From positions 186,001 through 250,000 of the forward strand of contig NZ_CP101283.1 of the NCBI RefSeq assembly GCF_024298925.1: DNA of 64,000 nt, in the 5' to 3' direction. The notes beneath the pieces are model-generated. The model worked only from the letters and a program-made list of their open reading frames with translations. It was not told the DNA's origin and ran no database searches. A program made the translations under genes and the position numbers. This document shows, piece after piece, positions 50,373-59,952 of this stretch. The DNA is from Phenylobacterium sp. LH3H17. Lineage in GTDB: Bacteria > Pseudomonadota > Alphaproteobacteria > Caulobacterales > Caulobacteraceae. Positions within the stretch are counted from its first letter, which is position 1. The number at the start of each line of letters is the position of its first letter.

Positions 50373-50438
50373 AAAATACCCCCGGACCCCCAAAAAGGGC
50401 AGCTTCAGCGTGGGTGTGTTTGCTCCATAAGGCCGGAG
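50373..50438. repeat. Right terminal inverted repeat of the transposon
   Basis: Exact inverted copy of 38136-38201 (66 bp). The comM reading frame continues 8 codons into it (after PEFSG) and then stops, giving a truncated ComM. Confidence 0.95.
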
Positions 50439-51352
50439 AACTCCGGAAGCTCGTCCAGGAACAGCACCCCGTTGTGGGCCAGGGAGACCTCGCCAGGCTT
50501 CACCCGCAGACCGCCGCCGGTGAGCGCCGCCATGCTGGCGGAATGGTGCGGGGTGCGGAACGGCCGTGTCCGGGTCAGCGCCCCCTTGGCGATCAGTCCG
50601 GCCACCGAGTGGACCATGGACGTCTCCAGCAGCTCGGTGGGCGACAGCGGCGGCAGAAGGCCGGGCAGGCGCGCGGCCATCATCGACTTGCCCGAGCCCG
50701 GCGGGCCGGTGAACAGCAGGTTGTGGCCGCCGGCCGCGGCGATCTCCAGGGCCCGCTTGGCGTTCTCCTGGCCCTTCACCTCGCGCAGGTCGGGGACCCG
50801 CTCGCCGTCCAGCATGGGGCCGGGCCGGGGCGCCGAGAGGATCTGGGTCCCGCGGAAGTGGTTGACGATGCCGATGAGCGAGGGCGCGGCCAGCACGCGG
50901 GTGTCGCCGGCCCAGGCGGCCTCCGGGCCCGAGGCCTCGGGACAGATCAGGCCCAGGCCCATGGCCCCGGCGGCCACGGCGGCGGGCAAGGCCCCGGCCA
51001 CCGCCACGATCCGTCCGTCCAGCGAGAGCTCGCCCATGGCCGCCCAGTCGGCGAGCGCGTCGGGCGGCAGGATGCCCATGGCCCCCATGACCGCGAGCGC
51101 GATAGGCAGGTCGTAGTGGGCGCCTTCCTTGGGAAGGTCAGCCGGCGCCAGGTTGGCGATGATCCGCCGCGAGGGCATGGCCAGGCCCAGGCCCGCGAAG
51201 GCGGCGCGAACCCGCTCGCGGCTTTCGGCGACCGCCTTGTCGCCCAGTCCGACCAGCATGAATTTCGGCTCGCCGCCGGTGAGCTGGACCTCGACGTCCA
51301 CGCGCCGCGCCTCGACGCCCTGGAACGCCACCGTGACCACCCGCGACGCCAT
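50436..51352 (-). pseudogene. comM: N-terminal half of comM (Mg-chelatase-like helicase), interrupted
   Basis: About 305 codons of ComM from ATG 51352 (MASRVVTVAFQGVEARRVDV). Visible features: the Lon-like domain (VGLGDKAVAESRERVRAAFA), LPIALAVMGAMG, and the AAA+ Walker A GPPGSGKSMMAARLPGLLPP, then FRTPHHSASMAALTGGG and GVLFLDELPEF. The gene is cut at the ATPase core by the transposon. Intact ComM is about 500 residues and drives branch migration in natural transformation. The remaining C-terminus (zinc-finger and second helical part) is outside the window. Confidence 0.95.
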
Positions 51353-51553
51353 GCAGACCCCCGCCCGTCCCACTAGAAATCAAGAACTGATGCTCGCCGA
51401 AGCTCGTCTTTACTTTCGGCAATCACGCGCTTGAAAGAGTTCAACTTTATCCACAAGCCCAGCACGCCGCGCGGCTCGGATCAAGAACAAAAATAGAACC
51501 TAAGGGGAAAGTGAGCGGTTTCCGCGACTTGGTCGGGTGTCTTGAAGCCCAAG

Positions 51554-52501
51554 CTAAGCCTTGGCGCGGAGGGCTTCAATCCGTTTCCACATGACCTCGG
51601 TCGCGTCGATCCCGCTGAAGCGTTTCAGGGCCTGGGCGCCGGTCGGAGAGGTGACGTTGATCTCGGTCATGTAGTCGCCGATCACGTCGATGCCGACGAA
51701 CATCAGGCCGCGTCGCTTCAGCTCGGGACCGATGATGGCGCACAGTTCCAGGTCGCGGGCCGACAGCTCCACGGCCTCGGCGACGCCGCCGACGGCGAGG
51801 TTGGAGCGGATCTGGCCGGCCTTTGGCACCCTGTTGATGCCGCCGACCGCCTCGCCGTCCACCAGCAGGATGCGCTTGTCGCCCTTGGACACGGCGGGCA
51901 GGAACTTCTGGGCGATCACCGGCTCGCGGCCTATGGCCCGGTGCAGGTCCAGCATCGCGTCGAGATTGGGGTCGTCCGCCAGCAGCCGCGCCACCCCCGA
52001 GCCGCCCAGGCCGTAGAGCGGCTTCAGCACGATGTCCCCGTGCCGGTCGCGGAAGTCGTAGATCGCCTCGATGTCGGAGGTGATCAGGGTCGGGGGCTGG
52101 ACGCCGGGGAAGTCGGTGACGAACAGCTTCTCGGGCGCGTTGCGCACCTCGGCGGGGTTGTTCACCACCAGGGTCTGGGGATGCACCTTGTCCAGGAAAT
52201 GGGTCGAGGTGATGTAGGCCATGTCGAACGGCGGGTCCTGGCGCAGCAGGATGACGTCGAACTCGGCCAGTTCGCGCACCTCCCAGGGTCCGAACCTGGC
52301 ATGGGCGCCCTTGACGCGCTCGACGGTCACCGAACGGCCGCGGGTGAAGACCTTGCCATCCTCCATGGCCAGCCGGTCCGGAGTGTAGACGAACAGCTCG
52401 TGGCCCCGCGCCTGGGCGTTCTCCAGCATGAGGAAGGTCGTGTCGCCCTCGATATTGACGGCCTCGAGGGGGTCCATCTGGACGGCGACCTTCAACGACA
52501 T
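51554..52501 (-). CDS. gshB: Glutathione synthetase
   Basis: A 315-residue ATP-grasp ligase that joins gamma-glutamylcysteine and glycine. Recognised by [45 protein letters not shown], then [36 protein letters not shown] and [17 protein letters not shown], the standard GshB motifs. Full length. It lies next to comM, a common neighbour order in Caulobacterales. It begins at the ATG at 52501. Confidence 0.97.
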   Translation of the reverse strand: MSLKVAVQMDPLEAVNIEGDTTFLMLENAQARGHELFVYTPDRLAMEDGKVFTRGRSVTVERVKGAHARFGPWEVRELAEFDVILLRQDPPFDMAYITSTHFLDKVHPQTLVVNNPAEVRNAPEKLFVTDFPGVQPPTLITSDIEAIYDFRDRHGDIVLKPLYGLGGSGVARLLADDPNLDAMLDLHRAIGREPVIAQKFLPAVSKGDKRILLVDGEAVGGINRVPKAGQIRSNLAVGGVAEAVELSARDLELCAIIGPELKRRGLMFVGIDVIGDYMTEINVTSPTGAQALKRFSGIDATEVMWKRIEALRAKA

Positions 52502-52581
52502 CGGCTCGGTTCCTTACGGCGAAGGCGTCTGAGATAGGCGGGGCGGGGCCCGAGCGCCAGCGAGGATCGCTGAGGGCGCTG

Positions 52582-53397
52582 TCAGTTCAGCCGCAGGCGC
52601 ACCCGTTCGCGCTGGGCGCGGGCGGCCAGCGCCGCGCCGCCGTCCAGGGTCCCGGCGTGGGTCAGGGCCTCCATCGCGCCGGCCAGCGCGCCCTGGCCCT
52701 CGCGGGCGGCGGCGACGTCCAGCCAGGGGCGGTGGTCGGCGGGATCGAGCAGGGCGCGGCGCAGGGCGGCGCGCTCGGCGCGGGGGAAGTCGCGGGCGTT
52801 GCTGGCGCGGGCGAAGATGTTGTTCTGCAGACGGATCAGCACATCGCGGTCGCTGGCCGGCGCCATCAGCCGGTCCAGCCGGTCGGCCACGTTGGGGGTC
52901 AGGCCGGCGTGCAGGGCCCGGCGGGTGAGCTCGGAGGGCAGCACCACCCGGCCCTCGCTGAACGGGTCCATGGCCAGCGGTCCCTCGGCGGTCTCGATGC
53001 GCAGCAGGAAGTGGCCGGGGAAATCGACTCCCTGGACGGTCAGGCCGCACTTGCGCGCCACATGCAGGTAGAACACCCCCAGCGCCACGGGCAGGCCCTT
53101 GCGCCGGGTGGCCACGGCCACGACGTCGGCGTTGTCGGGATGCTCGTAGGTGAACAGGTCGCCGCCCAGGCGCAGGTCGCCGGCCATGGCCTCGGCCAGG
53201 GCCTCTTCCGGGCTCTCGAGGGCCAGGCGCTCGGTCAGGCGCTCGACCCCGAAGCGGGCCAGGTCGCGGGCGGCGTCCGGATCGCGCTCGGGATCCTCGT
53301 GCACGGCGCAGGCGATGGCGGCCTCCAGCAGCGGGAAGTCGCCGTCGCCGGCGCGGCCGGCTTCCTTCAGCAGGGTTTCAGCGTCTTCTCGGGTCAT
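52582..53397 (-). CDS. SirB1-family transglutaminase-like protein
   Basis: About 271 residues from ATG 53397 (CAGGAACTG upstream). It contains a SirB1-type domain: GFPVALGVFYLHVARKCGLTVQGVDFPGHFLLRIE with the conserved Cys/His environment, and a helical C-terminal TPR-like part (RASNARDFPRAERAALRRAL). Function is not known; the family is widespread near peptide-chain release or cell-wall genes. It ends 80 bp before gshB. Confidence 0.85.
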   Translation of the reverse strand: MTREDAETLLKEAGRAGDGDFPLLEAAIACAVHEDPERDPDAARDLARFGVERLTERLALESPEEALAEAMAGDLRLGGDLFTYEHPDNADVVAVATRRKGLPVALGVFYLHVARKCGLTVQGVDFPGHFLLRIETAEGPLAMDPFSEGRVVLPSELTRRALHAGLTPNVADRLDRLMAPASDRDVLIRLQNNIFARASNARDFPRAERAALRRALLDPADHRPWLDVAAAREGQGALAGAMEALTHAGTLDGGAALAARAQRERVRLRLN

Positions 53398-53411
53398 CAG
53401 TTCCTGGCGAC

Positions 53412-53786
53412 TCAGGCGCCGTTCCAAGCGTCCCGACTATGAATCGGAAGCTTGCCGGGCGCGAGCGCGATCAGATCGAGGCGAACCGCGAGTTTTTGCA
53501 AGCTGGGCCGTCGGGCTGCGAGCATTTGCCCCGCCCGGCGCAGGCGATCGCGCTGGGTTTGGGTGACGGCTTCCAGAGCGGACTCAAGGGTCGTGCGCTG
53601 CTTGACCTCGACCACCGCCAGCACCTGGCCGCGTTGGGCCAGCAGGTCGATCTCCCCCTGGGGCGTGCGCAGGCGGAAGCCCAGGATGCGGTAGCCCTTG
53701 GCCATCAGCCAGATCGCCGCCCAGACCTCGGCCCGGCGGCCGGCCAGCCGCGCCGCGGTCCCGCGCGCCTGGCGGACGGGGTTCAC
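53412..53786 (-). CDS. yraN: YraN family endonuclease-like protein (UPF0102)
   Basis: A 124-residue protein with the nuclease core PQGEIDLLAQRGQVLAVVEVKQR, the standard YraN signature. GTG start overlapping the rsmI stop (GTGA). Commonly co-occurs with rsmI, as here. Full length for the family. Confidence 0.92.
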   Translation of the reverse strand: MNPVRQARGTAARLAGRRAEVWAAIWLMAKGYRILGFRLRTPQGEIDLLAQRGQVLAVVEVKQRTTLESALEAVTQTQRDRLRRAGQMLAARRPSLQKLAVRLDLIALAPGKLPIHSRDAWNGA

Positions 53787-54664
53787 TCCCCGTCTCCCGC
53801 CTTGAGCGCCATGGCACGGCGGTAGAGGTCCCGGCGCGGCAGGCCCAGCGCCTTGGCCACCTCGGCGGCGGCCTCGGCGGGGCGCAGGCGAGCAAGCGCG
53901 TCGAGCAGGGCGGTGTCGGCGTCGGCGGCGGTGGCGGCCTCGACCCGGCCCGGCCCGACCATCAGGACGAACTCGCCCTTGGGCGCGACCATCTTGGGAT
54001 CGGCGGCCAGGTCGTCCAGCGACCCACGGGTCACGGTCTCGTAGAGCTTGGTCAGTTCGCGGGCGACGACGGCCTCGCGCGGCCCGAACACCGCGGCCAT
54101 GTCGGCCAGGCTGGCGGCCACCCGCGAGCCGCCCTCGAAGAACACCAGGGTGGCGCGGATTCCGGCCAGTTCCTCGAAGAAGGTGCGCCGCGCGGCGCTC
54201 TTGGGCGGTGGGAAGCCCGCGAACAGGAAGCGGTCGGTGGGCAATCCGGCCACGGACAGCCCCGCCAGCAGGGCCGAGGCGCCGGGGATCGGATAGACGG
54301 CCGAGCCTTGGGCGATCGCCTCGCGCACCAGCAGGAAGCCGGGATCGGAGACCAGAGGCGTGCCGGCGTCCGACACCAGGGCCACCCGGCCGCCATCGGC
54401 GAGGACGGCGAGCGCCTTGGGACCGGCCCGCTCGGCGGCGTGCTCGTCATAGCGCTCGAGCTTCTTGGAGAGGCCGAAGGCGTGGAGCAGCTTGCCCGCC
54501 ACCCGGGTGTCCTCGGCCAGGACCAGGTCGGCGGCGGCGAGCACGTCGAGGGCCCGAAGGGTGATGTCGCGCAGGTTGCCGATGGGCGTGGCCACCACAT
54601 AGAGGCCGGGCGCGAGCGGCGCGTCAGAGAGCTGCGGCGGTGGGGGATGGCGCGACATGGGCAA
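53783..54664 (-). CDS. rsmI: 16S rRNA (cytidine-2'-O)-methyltransferase RsmI
   Basis: A 293-residue SAM-dependent methyltransferase that modifies C1402 of 16S rRNA. PGLYVVATPIGNLRDIT, EDTRVAGKLLHAFG, and LVSDAGTPLVSDPG are the family's fingerprints, and GEFVLMVGPG is the late conserved strand. Its stop overlaps yraN. Start at 54664 or the next ATG, 6 bp on. Confidence 0.97.
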   Translation of the reverse strand: MPMSRHPPPPQLSDAPLAPGLYVVATPIGNLRDITLRALDVLAAADLVLAEDTRVAGKLLHAFGLSKKLERYDEHAAERAGPKALAVLADGGRVALVSDAGTPLVSDPGFLLVREAIAQGSAVYPIPGASALLAGLSVAGLPTDRFLFAGFPPPKSAARRTFFEELAGIRATLVFFEGGSRVAASLADMAAVFGPREAVVARELTKLYETVTRGSLDDLAADPKMVAPKGEFVLMVGPGRVEAATAADADTALLDALARLRPAEAAAEVAKALGLPRRDLYRRAMALKAGDGE

Positions 54665-54699
54665 GGCTTCGCCGCTCAGGCCGCGGAAGGCAAGCCCGA

Positions 54700-56766
54700 T
54701 CAGGGGGCCGGCGGCGGTCCGGTATGGGCCTGGGTCCAGTCCAGGATCTCCTGCTGCCAGGCCATCCAGTTCTGGGGCTTGAGCACCCAGTGGTTCTCGT
54801 CCGGCACGTGGACGAAGCGGCTCTCGATTCCCTTGCGCTGCAGGGCCGAGAACGTAGCCAGGCCCTGCTCCACCGGCACGCGGAAGTCGCGCGAGCCGTG
54901 CAGGACCAGCATCGGCTTCTTCCAGTCGGCCACGTAGGCGTTGGGGGTGAAGGCGGCGTAGACCTCCGGCCGCTCCCAGGCGGGGCCGCCGAACTCGCTG
55001 ACGAAATTGGCCGTGTCCATGGCGTTCATCATCTGGGCCACGTCGAACACGCCGGCGTGGTTCACCAGGCAGCGCCAGGGCCCGTTCCAGCGTCCGGCGA
55101 TCAGGTTGACCATGTAACCGCCGTAGGACGCGCCGACCGCGCAGGCCCGGTCACCGTCCATCCAGGGATTGGCCGCCAGGGCCGCGGTCCAGCCCTTCTG
55201 CAGGTCTTCCAGCGGCCGGTCGCCCCAATGGTTGGTGATCGAATCGGTGAAGGCCTGGCCGAATCCAGGGGAGCCGTGGAAGTTGACCATCACCACGCCA
55301 TAGCCGGCGGCGGCATAGACCTGCGGGTTCCAGCGGTAGCTCCAGCCGTCGGTCCAGGGCGACTTGGGGCCGCCGTGGATGAGGTAGACTACGGGGTATC
55401 GCCGCCCCTCCACATAGCCCGCCGGCTTGAACACCCAGCCCTGCACCGGCTCGCCGTTCCAGCCCGGGAAGGTGAATACCTCGGCCTTCGGCAGGTCCAG
55501 ACCGGTCAGGGCTGCGGCGTTGTGATCGGTCAGGGCGCGGCCGCCTTCGACGATCTGGGTCGGGCCCTGGAAGCTCTCGTGCGTTAGGACCAGCCGCCCC
55601 CGCGCCTCGTCGAAGCCGGCGACGGTTCCGGTTCCGCTGACCGCGGCGACGGCTCCCGATCGGACCTCGATGCGGAACAGCTTCTGCTGCCCGTTCTCCG
55701 CTGCGGTGGCGTAGAGCGCCCTGCCGTCCGAGCTCCACCTGAGGCTGCCCGGGCCGCGATCCCAGTCTCCGGCGATGGTGCGGGGATTGGACCCGTCGGC
55801 GTCGGCCACCACGATCGCCGGCTGGTCGCCGCCGACGTTCTCGCGACGCCCCGCCAGCCAGGCCAGGCGCCGGCCGTCGGGAGAGATGGCCGGGGCGTAG
55901 TCAGGCGCGCGGTTGGCCTGGGTGAGGTTTGCCGGCGCGCCGCCGGCGAGGGCCACGCGGAACAGGTCGGCGTTGTCGGTGAAGGCCTCGGCCGCGCCCT
56001 GGTTCTGGGCCTGGAAGACCACGTGGCTACCGCTGATGACGAAGGCGTCGTCGCCGCCCAGCGGCCGCGACGGGATGTCGCCGTCGAAGCCGGGCGTGAG
56101 GTCGCGCGGCGCGCCCTGCGCCAGGCCCGAGCCGTTGAGGGGCTGGACGAACAGGTGGCTGCGCCGCCCGTCGTTCCACGTGTCCCACGGCCGCAGGGGC
56201 AGGCGGTCATAGGCGCGGACCGTCGACTTGCTGTCGGCCTGGGCCTTCAGGCGGTCGCGGGTGCAGGCGAGGTCGGAACAGTCCAGGAAGACCGCCGCAG
56301 CCAGGACTAGGTCGCGGCCGTCGGCCGAGATGCGGAAATGGGTGACGTCCACAGGGAGGCTGGTCACCTGCGCCGCCGCCTGGCCGTCGCGGTCGGCGCG
56401 CCAGACCTGGTTGGAGCCGCCCCGGCTCGACAGGAAGTAGATGGATCCATCCGGCGCCCAGCGGCCCGAGCTCGCCCCGCCATCGGAGACGGCAAGCCGG
56501 CGGCGCGACCCGTCGGGCTCGATCACCCAGAGGGCCGTGGCGCCGCGGTTGCCGGCCCAGTCGGTGGCGCGGACATTGTAGAGGACGCGCCGGGCGTCCG
56601 GCGACAGGCGGGGGTCCGAGACCCGGTCCATAAGGGCGAGTTGGGTCAGGCCCAGTCCGCCGGCGGCGCTTGGCTTGGCCGCCGGGGCCGCGGCCGGAGC
56701 CTGGGCCGACGCCGCGCCGCCCGACAGGACGAGCGCCGCCGCCATCGCCAGAGCCCAGTTCGCCAT
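54700..56766 (-). CDS. S9 family prolyl oligopeptidase
   Basis: About 688 residues from ATG 56766, with a Sec signal (ALAMAAALVLSGGAASAQA). A beta-propeller precedes the C-terminal alpha/beta-hydrolase. Catalytic motif GASYGGYMVNLIAGRW gives the nucleophile Ser; VLHGSRDFRVPVEQ gives the Asp and DENHWVLKP the His. It is an exported or periplasmic acyl-aminoacyl/dipeptidyl peptidase-type enzyme. Stands alone; separated from hemW by about 65 bp. Confidence 0.93.
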   Translation of the reverse strand: MANWALAMAAALVLSGGAASAQAPAAAPAAKPSAAGGLGLTQLALMDRVSDPRLSPDARRVLYNVRATDWAGNRGATALWVIEPDGSRRRLAVSDGGASSGRWAPDGSIYFLSSRGGSNQVWRADRDGQAAAQVTSLPVDVTHFRISADGRDLVLAAAVFLDCSDLACTRDRLKAQADSKSTVRAYDRLPLRPWDTWNDGRRSHLFVQPLNGSGLAQGAPRDLTPGFDGDIPSRPLGGDDAFVISGSHVVFQAQNQGAAEAFTDNADLFRVALAGGAPANLTQANRAPDYAPAISPDGRRLAWLAGRRENVGGDQPAIVVADADGSNPRTIAGDWDRGPGSLRWSSDGRALYATAAENGQQKLFRIEVRSGAVAAVSGTGTVAGFDEARGRLVLTHESFQGPTQIVEGGRALTDHNAAALTGLDLPKAEVFTFPGWNGEPVQGWVFKPAGYVEGRRYPVVYLIHGGPKSPWTDGWSYRWNPQVYAAAGYGVVMVNFHGSPGFGQAFTDSITNHWGDRPLEDLQKGWTAALAANPWMDGDRACAVGASYGGYMVNLIAGRWNGPWRCLVNHAGVFDVAQMMNAMDTANFVSEFGGPAWERPEVYAAFTPNAYVADWKKPMLVLHGSRDFRVPVEQGLATFSALQRKGIESRFVHVPDENHWVLKPQNWMAWQQEILDWTQAHTGPPPAP

Positions 56767-56830
56767 GTCGTCCCCCTTCGAGTTTCCGCGCAACCTAGGC
56801 TCGTCGCGGCGTCGAAGCCAAGTCGCAGGG

Positions 56831-57982
56831 TCAGCTCGCCAGCCGGCCGGTGAGGTGGTCCAGCAGCAGGCGGCCAGCGGCTGTGGCCCGCAGGCGAAGG
56901 CTATCGTCCGCGATCAGGCCGGCGGCGACCAGGGAGGCCACCTCGGGGTGATCGGGCGAGAGTCCCAGGGCCGCCACCTCGGCGAAGGCCACGCCCGGCC
57001 CGATCCGCAGGCCCGACAGCAGCCGCTCCTCGGCGGTCTGACGCGGATCGAGGGTCTCGCGGGTGGCGAAGCCGGTCCCGGCCGCGGCGACGGCGGCGAT
57101 GTAGTCGGCGGGCCTGGCCTGGGCGCAGGTGGCGACGCGTCGGCCCTGCAGCGTCAGGCGCCCATGGGCCCCAGGACCCACGCCCACATAGTCTGCGCCG
57201 GTCCAGTAGACTAGGTTGTGGCGCGAGCGGGCGGCGGACCCGCGCGCATGGTTGGAGACCTCATAGGCCTCGAAGCCCGCGGCTTCCAGGACCTGCTGGG
57301 TGGTCTCGAACAGATCCGCGGCGGTGTCCTCGCCCGGCGGGACCAGGGTCCCGCGCCGCACCGCCCGGTCGAAGGCGGTGCCGGTTTCGATGGTCAGCTG
57401 GTAGGGCGAGATGTGCTCCGCGCCCAGCTTGATCGCCGCCTGGAGCTCCTCGGCCCAGGCGAGCGGGGTCTGGCCGGGGCGGGCGTAGATCAGGTCCAGG
57501 GACAGCCGTGGGAAGGTCCTGGCGGCGACCTCGGCCGCGCGCAGCGCCTGGGCCGCATCGTGGTTGCGGCCAAGCAGCTTGAGCGCGTCGTCGTGCAGAG
57601 ACTGCAGGCCGAGCGACAGCCGGTCCACACCCGCGGCCGCGAAGCCCGCGAACCGGTCGGCCTCGGCGTCGGTGGGATTGGCCTCGAGGGTGACCTCGAT
57701 GTCGTCGGCGGGCGTCCAGAGCCGCTTGGCGAGCGCCACGATCTCACCTGCCCAGTCCGGGTCCATCAGCGAGGGCGTGCCGCCGCCCAGGAAGACCGAG
57801 ACCAGTTCACGCGGGCCGGTCAGCTCGCGCTGGGCGGCGAGGTCGGCGCAGATCGCCTGGACCAGCCGCGCCTGCTCCTCGTCGCGGCCTCGCGCGCGGA
57901 CGACGTTGAAGTCGCAATAGGGGCAGATGCGGGCGCAATAGGGCCAGTGGACATAAACGCCCAGCGGCGGGGCGGGGCTCAA
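56831..57982 (-). CDS. hemW: Radical SAM haem chaperone HemW
   Basis: A 383-residue radical SAM protein. The start [19 protein letters not shown] has the CxxxCxxC iron-sulphur motif; [10 protein letters not shown] and [11 protein letters not shown] are also typical. The start is a TTG overlapping the rdgB stop (TTGA). Belongs to the HemN-like family whose member HemW inserts haem. Confidence 0.95.
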   Translation of the reverse strand: MSPAPPLGVYVHWPYCARICPYCDFNVVRARGRDEEQARLVQAICADLAAQRELTGPRELVSVFLGGGTPSLMDPDWAGEIVALAKRLWTPADDIEVTLEANPTDAEADRFAGFAAAGVDRLSLGLQSLHDDALKLLGRNHDAAQALRAAEVAARTFPRLSLDLIYARPGQTPLAWAEELQAAIKLGAEHISPYQLTIETGTAFDRAVRRGTLVPPGEDTAADLFETTQQVLEAAGFEAYEVSNHARGSAARSRHNLVYWTGADYVGVGPGAHGRLTLQGRRVATCAQARPADYIAAVAAAGTGFATRETLDPRQTAEERLLSGLRIGPGVAFAEVAALGLSPDHPEVASLVAAGLIADDSLRLRATAAGRLLLDHLTGRLAS

Positions 57983-58578
57983 GTCAGGGCGGCCTTGAGC
58001 TTGGCGAAGGCCCGCGCCCGATGGCTGTCGGCGTCCTTCACCTCGGGGTCGAGCTCGCCATAGGTGACGTCATGGCCGAGCGCCTGGAAGATCGGATCAT
58101 AGCCGTGGCCCCGGTCGCCGCGGCCGGGGAAGACCAGGGTCCCGTCCACCCGGCCCTCGACCACCACCGCCGGTCCGTCCGGCCAGGCGACGGCGAGCGC
58201 GCAGGTGAACCAGGCGCCGCGATCCTCGCTTCCGGTCTCCTCCAGACGTTCCTCGACCTTGCGCATGGCGGCGGCGAAATCCTTGTCCGGGCCGCCCCAG
58301 CGCGCCGAGAAGATGCCCGGCTGGCCGTCCAGGGCCGCCACCGACAGCCCAGAATCGTCGGCCAGGGCGATCAGCCCAGAGGCCTCGGCCGCCGCGCGGG
58401 CCTTCAGCAGGGCGTTGCCGGTGAAGGTGGCCTCGGTCTCCTCGGGCTCCGGCAGGCCGAGGCTTCCGGCCGTGACCAGCTCGAAGCGATTGTCGAGGAT
58501 GGCCGCCAGTTCGCGCGCCTTGCCGGGATTATGGGTGGCGACCACCAGCTTGGCGCCGGGTTCGAGCTTGAGGGCCAT
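57979..58578 (-). CDS. rdgB: XTP/dITP diphosphatase (Ham1)
   Basis: A 199-residue enzyme that removes non-canonical purine triphosphates. [40 protein letters not shown] and GHGYDPIFQ are the signatures. ATG at 58578 with GGAG upstream. Overlaps hemW. Confidence 0.96.
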   Translation of the reverse strand: MALKLEPGAKLVVATHNPGKARELAAILDNRFELVTAGSLGLPEPEETEATFTGNALLKARAAAEASGLIALADDSGLSVAALDGQPGIFSARWGGPDKDFAAAMRKVEERLEETGSEDRGAWFTCALAVAWPDGPAVVVEGRVDGTLVFPGRGDRGHGYDPIFQALGHDVTYGELDPEVKDADSHRARAFAKLKAALT

Positions 58579-58803
58579 GGAGGACTCCGGGACAGGATGG
58601 CCGCGAACCATAGGCGAGGCCGGGTCCGCCCGCCATGCCGCCGGCCGCGGCGCTTCTGCTGCATTGCGAAAAGTTCATAATGTTACGTCGATTTAATATC
58701 GATAATCGATAATTAGATTGATCGAAAAGCGATGTGGTCCTATTCATGCTGCTCAGAAGGGCGCGACAAATGTTGCGTCGCACAATGAGACAGGAGATTG
58801 AAA

Positions 58804-58911
58804 ATGTTCTCTTCCATGATGAGCGCGATGGACCGGGTCCTGATGATGGCGGTCGTGGTTATGGCGGCGGTTCCGACCGTGGCCGTGGTGGCGCAGCGCC
58901 TGATCGCCTAG
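58804..58911 (+). CDS. Small single-pass membrane protein
   Basis: A 35-residue protein from ATG 58804 with AGGAG 8 bp upstream. It is nearly all hydrophobic (VLMMAVVVMAAVPTVAVVAQ). It precedes the DUF2975 gene by 33 bp. Small proteins of this kind are easily missed. Confidence 0.6.
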   Translation: MFSSMMSAMDRVLMMAVVVMAAVPTVAVVAQRLIA

Positions 58912-58943
58912 TCTGGCGCCTTCGCTTTCGACGGAGGGCCGCG

Positions 58944-59474
58944 ATGCGCGCCTTGGGACCCGGCTCGGTGTCGAGCTTCCTGAAGACCATCCTGGACGTG
59001 GTGTTCTTCGCCCTTTGGGCGGGGGTGATCCTGGTGGGCGTGTTGATGTTGCTGGCTCTGCTCCTAAGCTTCAATCCGGAGCTGATCGACAGCATCTCGA
59101 TCCGCGCCGGCGCCGCGGAGATCGCCAATCTCGGCCCCGTGATGGTGGGCGGATTGGCGGCTGCGGCGCTCTACATGACCGGTGTCCTGTTCATCGTCGA
59201 TCGGCTGCGGCGGATCTTCATGACCCTGACGGCCGGAGACCCCTTCCACCCCGACAATGTGCGGCGCCTGCGGGTGATCGGCCTGATCCTGGCCGGCCTG
59301 GAACTGCTCCGCTACGCCGTCTGGGCCGTGGGCGCCTGGCTGCTGCCCGGCGCCAATGAGGTCGAACCCAATTTCAGCCTGACCGCCTGGTTCTCGGTCC
59401 TGGTGGTCTTCGTACTTGCGGAGGTGTTCCGCGAGGGTGCGCGGCTGCGCCGCGAAGCGGAACTGACGATCTGA
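58944..59474 (+). CDS. DUF2975 membrane protein
   Basis: About 176 residues from ATG 58944 with GGAGGG upstream. Four hydrophobic helices (FLKTILDVVFFALWAGVILV, LGPVMVGGLAAAALYMTG, VIGLILAGLELLRYAVWAVG, LTAWFSVLVVFVLAEVF) and the conserved DPFHPDNVRRLR between helices 2 and 3 identify DUF2975. Paired with the XRE-type gene one base away, the usual partner of this family. Confidence 0.9.
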   Translation: MRALGPGSVSSFLKTILDVVFFALWAGVILVGVLMLLALLLSFNPELIDSISIRAGAAEIANLGPVMVGGLAAAALYMTGVLFIVDRLRRIFMTLTAGDPFHPDNVRRLRVIGLILAGLELLRYAVWAVGAWLLPGANEVEPNFSLTAWFSVLVVFVLAEVFREGARLRREAELTI

Positions 59475-59475
59475 C

Positions 59476-59715
59476 ATGCCGATCCGTGTAAACCTCGACC
59501 GCGTGCTGCTGGAGCGGCGGATGTCGCTGACCGAGCTTGCCGACCGGGCCGGCGTGACCATCGCCAACCTGTCGATCCTCAAGACCGGCAAGGCGCGCGC
59601 GGTGCGCTTCTCGACCCTCTCGGCCCTGTGCCGTGAACTCGACTGCCGGCCAGGTGACCTGCTCGACTACGAGCCCGGGCCCGACGACGGTCCCGGCGAC
59701 GACGACGGCTTCTAG
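59476..59715 (+). CDS. XRE (YozG-like) regulator, partner of DUF2975
   Basis: A 79-residue helix-turn-helix protein (LLERRMSLTELADRAGVTIA, then NLSILKTGKARAVRFSTLSALCRELDCRPGDLL), characteristic of the Cro/CI type that accompanies DUF2975. It ends with an acidic Asp-rich tail. The ATG is one base after the DUF2975 stop. Confidence 0.93.
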   Translation: MPIRVNLDRVLLERRMSLTELADRAGVTIANLSILKTGKARAVRFSTLSALCRELDCRPGDLLDYEPGPDDGPGDDDGF

Positions 59716-59840
59716 GTCGCTATACGCCCGAAGAAATTGCAGCGCACCCGTCAAAAATGCCGATCTAACCATTGATAAGTTAGGACTCTGCTCATATGTG
59801 CGCTGCAACAATTGCTGCATTGCACACAAGGAGCTGCATC

Positions 59841-59942
59841 ATGGCTCACGCCATTGAGACCTTCATCGTCAAGCTGATGGGCCCGTTCGCCCGCGAAATC
59901 GCCCGCGGCGGCTCGTACCGCTACCCGCTGTTCGGGTTCTAA
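59841..59942 (+). CDS. Very small protein
   Basis: A 33-residue protein with AAGGAG upstream of the ATG (MAHAIETFIVKLMGPFAREI...). Amphipathic helix plus aromatic tail (YRYPLFGF). Followed by an intergenic repeat. Confidence 0.5.
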   Translation: MAHAIETFIVKLMGPFAREIARGGSYRYPLFGF

Positions 59943-59952
59943 GACCGCTCGT

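Larger units (their letters stand above)
38139..50435. mobile_element. 12.3-kb IS1595-type transposon carrying defence-like cargo
   Basis: The element is bounded by perfect inverted ends of about 63-66 bp and flanked by up to 13 bp of duplicated target (CGGAGAACTCCGG at 38129-38141 and 50434-50446). A symmetric reading with an 8-bp duplication (GAGAACTC) fits the IS1595 family, whose members make 8-bp duplications. It carries an ISXO2-type transposase, two DUF6471 genes, two related winged-helix-like genes and about 15 cargo genes, many with nuclease, HEPN or toxin-antitoxin features. IS1595 members with passenger genes are known, but 12 kb of cargo is very large. It splits comM. Confidence 0.85.
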
